NCBI RefSeq assembly: GCF_028610675.1
Contig: NZ_JAQQWS010000008.1
Coordinates: forward strand, 109,044 to 173,043
Length of the DNA: 64,000 nucleotides
DNA from: Alkalihalobacillus pseudalcaliphilus
GTDB taxonomy: Bacteria > Bacillota > Bacilli > Bacillales > Bacillaceae_D
Direction of reading: 5' to 3'
Shown: piece after piece, positions 59,739-64,000 of the stretch
Numbering within the stretch: position 1 is the stretch's first letter
Layout: each line of letters opens with the position of its first letter
Program-made: the position numbers and the translations under genes
The notes under the pieces: generated by a model
What the model was told of the DNA's origin: nothing
The model's database searches: none
What the model saw: the letters and a program-made list of their open reading frames with translations, nothing else

Positions 59739-59778
59739 AAAACGCCGATGATCGTATATACCGATCATCGGCATTTCC
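59739..59778. terminator. Bidirectional terminator between ytrP and ytsP
   Basis: An 11-bp stem, GCCGATGATCG / CGATCATCGGC, with an eight-base loop, between convergent genes. Confidence 0.9.
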
Positions 59779-59801
59779 ATTTAAAAAATTTAGTTCTTCA
59801 T

Positions 59802-60296
59802 TTATTTGATAGCTGTAGCTAAATGCTTTTCTAGCGTGTGCACGAATAATTCGAGAAGACTTTGTTCTTCTTTTGAAAAGCGGGCAAGGGAAGGGCTATC
59901 AATATCTAACACTCCAATTACGAGGTCATTAACCTTAATAGGAATGACGATCTCAGACCTTGAAGCTGCGTCACAAGCGATATGTCCTGGAAATTGATGA
60001 ACATCATCGACGAGTAAAGTCTTTCCTTCCTGTACGGCACTCCCACAAACACCACGGCCTGTAGGGATTTGCACACAAGCTGGTAAGCCTTGGAATGGTC
60101 CGAGTACTAGCATATTTTCTTTTAATAAATAAAAACCAACCCAATTAATATCTTCTAGAAAGTGATTAAGCAATGCACTTGTATTGGCTAAATGCGAAAT
60201 AAAGTCAGATTCACCCGATAAAAGGGCATCAAGCTGTTTATTAAGTAAAGCATATCGCTCCTCTAAAGTACCTTGTAAATTCATTTTTTGAAACAT
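59802..60296 (-). CDS. ytsP: Free methionine-(R)-sulfoxide reductase (GAF domain)
   Basis: A 164-residue single GAF-domain protein. Three cysteines lie at about residues 74, 84 and 108, the same spacing (10 and 24) as the catalytic Cys84, Cys94 and Cys118 of E. coli fRMsr. It should reduce free methionine-R-sulfoxide back to methionine with thioredoxin. I chose the ATG at 60296, six bases after GAGGA; an ATG two codons earlier abuts that site. B. subtilis YtsP is its counterpart, at the same position. Confidence 0.92.
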   Translation of the reverse strand: MFQKMNLQGTLEERYALLNKQLDALLSGESDFISHLANTSALLNHFLEDINWVGFYLLKENMLVLGPFQGLPACVQIPTGRGVCGSAVQEGKTLLVDDVHQFPGHIACDAASRSEIVIPIKVNDLVIGVLDIDSPSLARFSKEEQSLLELFVHTLEKHLATAIK

Positions 60297-60496
60297 GTTC
60301 ATTCCTCATTCCTTGATAAACTCTATTTATAGTTTACATGATTCGGCAAAAGACTTCAAAATGATTGATCAGTGACACGAAAATGTCCATTTGCTGTCAA
60401 AAAGTATTTTAACGATGTCGAGTGAAAACAAAAGGAGTCAACGAAAAAAAAAAGAATAGGAAGAAAAGGCGAAATTTCTGAGCGGAGGGATATCTG

Positions 60497-61156
60497 ATGT
60501 CAAAATTGACGAAGGAAAAAATGCTAGATGCCGCCATACATTTATTTTATATGCAAGGTTTTGATGGGACATCGGTTAGGCATATAGCAGAAAAAGCAAA
60601 AGTAAACGTCGCTCTTGTTTCTTATTATTTCGGTGGAAAGCAAGGATTATTTGAAGAGTTATTGGTTAAGTTTTTAGAAGGGTATTTGGCTGTCATCGTG
60701 GAAGAGAAAAATAAAGATTTTCATACAAATAAGCAAAGGCTATTTCATTTATTAGAGGCACTTGTTCACTATCAGCAAGAACATCATTTTCTCGCAAGGC
60801 TAGTTCATCGTGAAATGACTTTAGATACGACATTGGTTAGAGAATTAATGTCGACGTATTCACGTAAAGAGAAGCATGAGATTGAGCTTATTTTAAGAGC
60901 AGGAATGCAGCAAGCTGAGTTCCATAAACAGCCTGTCGATATGCTCATTTTACAAATCAGACATTTGCTAGTTATGCCTTATTTGTATCCGCATTACTTG
61001 CAAGAAATCAATCAATTATCAACGACAGAGCCTTATTTTATAAAACGCTATATGGAGCAGATCTCATTATGGATTGATAGATGTATTAGTAAAGAGCAAG
61101 AGGTTCGAACGACTAAATTATATGTCCCTCTTGCTACGATGTCCAATAAAAACTAA
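60497..61156 (+). CDS. yttP: TetR-family transcriptional regulator YttP
   Basis: A 219-residue TetR regulator. The N-terminal helix-turn-helix is TSVRHIAEKAKVNVALVSYY (about residues 24-43), and a helical ligand-binding domain follows. In B. subtilis YttP has been linked to biofilm/DNA-related regulation in genetic screens, but its target here is unknown. GGAGGGA precedes the ATG. Its TAA overlaps the stop of convergent hisJ, with no room for a terminator between them. Confidence 0.9.
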   Translation: MSKLTKEKMLDAAIHLFYMQGFDGTSVRHIAEKAKVNVALVSYYFGGKQGLFEELLVKFLEGYLAVIVEEKNKDFHTNKQRLFHLLEALVHYQQEHHFLARLVHREMTLDTTLVRELMSTYSRKEKHEIELILRAGMQQAEFHKQPVDMLILQIRHLLVMPYLYPHYLQEINQLSTTEPYFIKRYMEQISLWIDRCISKEQEVRTTKLYVPLATMSNKN

Positions 61157-61977
61157 CGGTCTAAATGGGTGACAAAGTCAATGGTGGTAGGTAGTTGTTC
61201 TATTCCTGACATCATCGCTTTAACCTGATGAGCATCTGAGCCATAGATAAGCGGAATCTGATATTGATGTGCTCGAGTGATAAATCGGGGGTTGGGGTAT
61301 GTTTCGCCACATAATGGCTTAAGAACTCCGGCCCCGTTAATATCTAAAGCAAGAGATTGTTCGTACATCTGTTTAAATATCGTATCTAGCTTAGAATCGA
61401 AAAGATAAGTGGTTGGGAAGCGCTTCTGAAATTTAGTAGACAATGTAATGTGGCCAATTCTTTTTGGTTTGTAAGCACCTAATGGTGTCAGAATCGACTT
61501 TTCAACGGTCTGAAAATACAAGTCATGAACGTTTTCGATCGAACCGACACGTTCGACTAATTTTTGAAAAGATTGTGGGCTGTAATCTAGACAGATATAT
61601 TGACCTGCGAAATTAAGAAAGTGTACAGATAATATACTATCATCTAATGATGGTCCATACGTATCGAGCATTTTCGTCGTTTCTTTCTCGTATCCTTCTA
61701 TATAATCCACTTCTAATCCCGTATAAATCGTTAGTGATCCCTGAAAAGCTCTTTTCACTTTTTCTACTTCTAATAAATATAGTTCTAAATCATTCCACGA
61801 TAAGGCACTGTCCTGATGGGGTACTGGGTCATGGAAATTATGTGGAAGTGGAGCGTGTTCCATAAAACTAATCGCTGTTAATCCGTGATGAATGGCATTC
61901 TCACAATAGGCTTCTAATGGGTCCTTTGTCCCGTGTGGGCAAAAGGGTGTATGAACATGACCATCAAATACGATCAT
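61153..61977 (-). CDS. hisJ: Histidinol-phosphatase HisJ (PHP family)
   Basis: A 274-residue PHP-fold phosphoesterase. FDGHVHTPFCPHG carries the HxH metal pair, ISFMEHAPLP the next His, and IYGSDAHQ a C-terminal Asp and His. It dephosphorylates L-histidinol phosphate in histidine synthesis. It is far from any his operon, as is B. subtilis hisJ (ytvP), which also lies next to yttP and ezrA. The ATG at 61977 follows AAGGAG; an in-frame GTG inside that site is not the start. Confidence 0.9.
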   Translation of the reverse strand: MIVFDGHVHTPFCPHGTKDPLEAYCENAIHHGLTAISFMEHAPLPHNFHDPVPHQDSALSWNDLELYLLEVEKVKRAFQGSLTIYTGLEVDYIEGYEKETTKMLDTYGPSLDDSILSVHFLNFAGQYICLDYSPQSFQKLVERVGSIENVHDLYFQTVEKSILTPLGAYKPKRIGHITLSTKFQKRFPTTYLFDSKLDTIFKQMYEQSLALDINGAGVLKPLCGETYPNPRFITRAHQYQIPLIYGSDAHQVKAMMSGIEQLPTTIDFVTHLDR

Positions 61978-62230
61978 AGAAAACACTCCTTATTTTTAAA
62001 AGAATTCAACATAATAGATGGAAAAAAGAATACAAACTATTTATTTCATGGTATCATATTACATAGGTGAAAAGGCAGAATTTCAAGGAATTTTGTAGAA
62101 ATTAGAAGGATATAATTTCTTTCATGTAGAATTTCAAGTACATACACTTTTTTAGATAAATAGATAAATCTTTCATTTGATAACATTGCGAATGATAAAT
62201 AGATTGAGCAATTAGGAAGGGAGACTTCTA

Positions 62231-63925
62231 ATGATCGTACTATATAGTTTAATTGCCATTTTAGTGAGCGCCTTTCTTGTAGGTATGTTTTTTCGTAAGA
62301 GGATTCATCAAGAGGTTGATCGTTTAGAGGACTGGAAAAATAAAATACTGAACCGTTCAATTCCAGAGGAAATTGGTCGGGTAAAAAATTTACATATGTC
62401 TGGTGAGACAGAGGAAAAGTTCGAGCTTTGGCGCAACGAGTGGGATGATATTGTGGGTGTCATCTTACCTGATATCGAGGAAGAATTGTTTAATATTGAA
62501 GAGTTCGCTAGTAAGTATCGCTTTAAACGTGCGAAAGAACTTATTAATCATATAGAACAACGGTTAAAGGGTATAGATGATCAACTTCAAAGTATGTTAG
62601 CAGATGTAAACCACTTTGTTGAAAGTGAAGAAAAGAATCGAAAGGAAATTGGAGCGATTCGTGAGAAGTATGAAGTACTTGAGAAAGACTTATTAAGAAA
62701 AAGAGGATCTTTTGGATTAGCGATAGAAAGACTAGATCAGAATTTAATGGAAGTAAAGCAAGGCTTAGCTACGTTCGATCAAGCTACGGCTGACGGTAAT
62801 TATTTGATGGCACGTTCGACACTAGAAGAGGTTCATACAAACCTAGAGAAAAGTGCATATAAAATGGAACAATTACCTAGTATCCTTGTCCAGCTCCAGG
62901 CGACGATACCTAGTGAATGTAAGAATTTACGAATTGGTATTAAGGAAATGGAGGATTCTGGCTATTACTTAAAATCCTTAAATTTCGAGAATAGAATTCA
63001 AGCGATAGAAAATGAATTAAATGACCACCTCAAGCAAGTGAAAGAACTTCAACTTGATGGTATAGAAGATAGCCTTGTTAATAAACAAGAACAAATTGAA
63101 CAAATGTATCTTACTCTGGAAGAAGAAGTAGATGCGAAAAAGCTTGTATTAGAAGAGCTACCAGGTGAACAAAAACGTTTATTAGAGCTTGATCAAAAGC
63201 TACAAGATTTAATGACAGAAACGAACCATGTTCAATTAAGTTATCGGATTACAGATGAAGAGTTAAAGGCACAAGACAAGGTTAGAAAGAAGCTACAAGA
63301 TGCAACGAAACAAATCCATGTAATTGTAGATGTGGCAGAACATGAAAAGCAAACCTTTACTTCTATCCAAGAAATGCTTGAGAAATGGAAAGCGTTAATT
63401 ACACAAGTTGGCGAAGAAATGGATAAAGCTAAAGAGAAGCTAGATATGTTGAGAGAAGATGAATGGAAAGCTAAAGAGACAGTAACCGAGCTTAGACAGA
63501 TTTTGATTGATAATAAGCGTTTAATTAGAAAAAGCAATATTCCTGGACTACCCTTACATATTTTAGAGAAGTTAAAGCAAGGGGAAGAAATGGTTCATAA
63601 GACAACAGAGCAACTGGAGCAAGTACCATTAGAAATGGGGCGAGTTAATGCATTAATTAAAGATGCTGTTGCGATGATTGCAGATAATGAGACGTTGATT
63701 AAAGAGACGATTGAACAAGCAGAGTTAGCAGAACGACTGATTCAATTTGGAAATCGTTATCGGAGTACATCGGGGCAAGTCTCATCGGGTTTAAATGAAG
63801 CGGAACAGTTATTTAGAAGTTATCACTATGAGGAAGCGATTGAATTAACAATTCAAATTTTACGTCCAATCGACCCTAGTATTGAGCAGCGCTTCTTTAA
63901 GGATGAAGAAGTAACAGCTAGTTAA
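62231..63925 (+). CDS. ezrA: Septation ring formation regulator EzrA
   Basis: A 564-residue protein with one N-terminal membrane segment (VLYSLIAILVSAFLVGMFF, residues 3-21) and a cytosolic body of coiled coils. Near the C-terminus ERLIQFGNRYRS matches the QNR patch needed for midcell localisation. EzrA limits FtsZ ring assembly to midcell and coordinates PBP1. GGAAGGGAG precedes the ATG, and the length matches B. subtilis (562). A double hairpin follows. Confidence 0.95.
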   Translation: MIVLYSLIAILVSAFLVGMFFRKRIHQEVDRLEDWKNKILNRSIPEEIGRVKNLHMSGETEEKFELWRNEWDDIVGVILPDIEEELFNIEEFASKYRFKRAKELINHIEQRLKGIDDQLQSMLADVNHFVESEEKNRKEIGAIREKYEVLEKDLLRKRGSFGLAIERLDQNLMEVKQGLATFDQATADGNYLMARSTLEEVHTNLEKSAYKMEQLPSILVQLQATIPSECKNLRIGIKEMEDSGYYLKSLNFENRIQAIENELNDHLKQVKELQLDGIEDSLVNKQEQIEQMYLTLEEEVDAKKLVLEELPGEQKRLLELDQKLQDLMTETNHVQLSYRITDEELKAQDKVRKKLQDATKQIHVIVDVAEHEKQTFTSIQEMLEKWKALITQVGEEMDKAKEKLDMLREDEWKAKETVTELRQILIDNKRLIRKSNIPGLPLHILEKLKQGEEMVHKTTEQLEQVPLEMGRVNALIKDAVAMIADNETLIKETIEQAELAERLIQFGNRYRSTSGQVSSGLNEAEQLFRSYHYEEAIELTIQILRPIDPSIEQRFFKDEEVTAS

Positions 63926-63926
63926 A

Positions 63927-64000
63927 AGAGGCTGGGACAAAACCCACCTCTGAATTGAAAAAGCCGGTGAAATTTTACAACGAGTAAAATTTCACCGGCT
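63927..64000 (+). terminator. Double hairpin after ezrA, probable terminator (at the window edge)
   Basis: First GAGG-c-TGGG / CCCA-c-CTC (63929-63951), then a perfect 17-bp stem AGCCGGTGAAATTTTAC / GTAAAATTTCACCGGCT (63962-64000). The T-run needed to prove termination lies beyond the window. The first part contains GAGGCTGGGACAAAACCC, a motif I recall in intergenic repeats of several Firmicutes. Confidence 0.7.

Overview
This window is a 64-kb piece of a low-GC Firmicute chromosome, almost certainly a Bacillaceae species and plausibly an alkaliphilic Bacillus relative. The evidence is gene order. From about 2.1 kb to the right end the genes follow the Bacillus subtilis order ytgP - rsuA/ytzG - ytzE - ytjP(pepV) - ytkP - amyX - ytmP - ytzH - trmB - ytzB - ytoP - ytoQ - ytpP - ytpQ - ytpR - sftA - murC - ytxG - ytxH - aroA - ccpA - motP - motS - acuC/B/A - acsA - tyrS - rpsD - ytrP - ytsP - yttP - hisJ - ezrA. 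That order is recalled knowledge, not a computed alignment. I see no rRNA, tRNA, prophage, CRISPR array or transposase.

Layout. 0-7.7 kb holds cell-envelope genes: the 3' end of a cell-wall amidase, a polysaccharide deacetylase, a small membrane protein, YjbQ, the MurJ-type flippase YtgP, then two FtsW/RodA/SpoVE paralogues in tandem and RsuA. A decayed third FtsW/RodA copy lies just upstream of the pair. 7.7-22.5 kb holds metabolic and housekeeping genes (YtzE, PepV, a cysteine synthase homologue, PurU, pullulanase AmyX, TrmB, an M42 aminopeptidase, a DUF84 phosphatase, YtoQ) plus unfamiliar insertions: a NERD-like protein, a 109-residue orphan, and a lipoprotein-PfoR gene pair ahead of the thioredoxin-like YtpP. 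23-33 kb holds YtpQ, YtpR, the DNA translocase SftA, MurC, YtxG, YtxH and a large FtsA/PilM-like ATPase. 33-42.6 kb holds DAHP synthase/chorismate mutase, CcpA with the MotPS stator genes, a nucleosidase, and the acuABC operon divergent from acsA. 42.8-56 kb holds a class A penicillin-binding protein, a T-box-controlled tyrosyl-tRNA synthetase, a CidA/LrgB-like pair, a complete oligopeptide-type ABC transporter and an FAD amine oxidase. 56-64 kb holds rpsD with its leader, a GAF-GGDEF protein, a free methionine-R-sulfoxide reductase, a TetR regulator, HisJ and EzrA.

Functional themes are peptidoglycan synthesis and division (MurC, MurJ, FtsW/RodA, PBP1, SftA, FtsA-like, EzrA), and acetate metabolism with its acetylation switch under probable CcpA control. 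Most transcription units end in strong intrinsic terminators, many shared by convergent genes.

The non-coding DNA gives the best leads: a dispersed repeat in at least four copies whose two long copies share a hairpin with compensatory changes, a 52/51-bp tandem repeat, a nested inverted repeat upstream of rpsD, and the FtsW/RodA relic. I find no convincing new multi-gene system; most of the window is conserved core chromosome.
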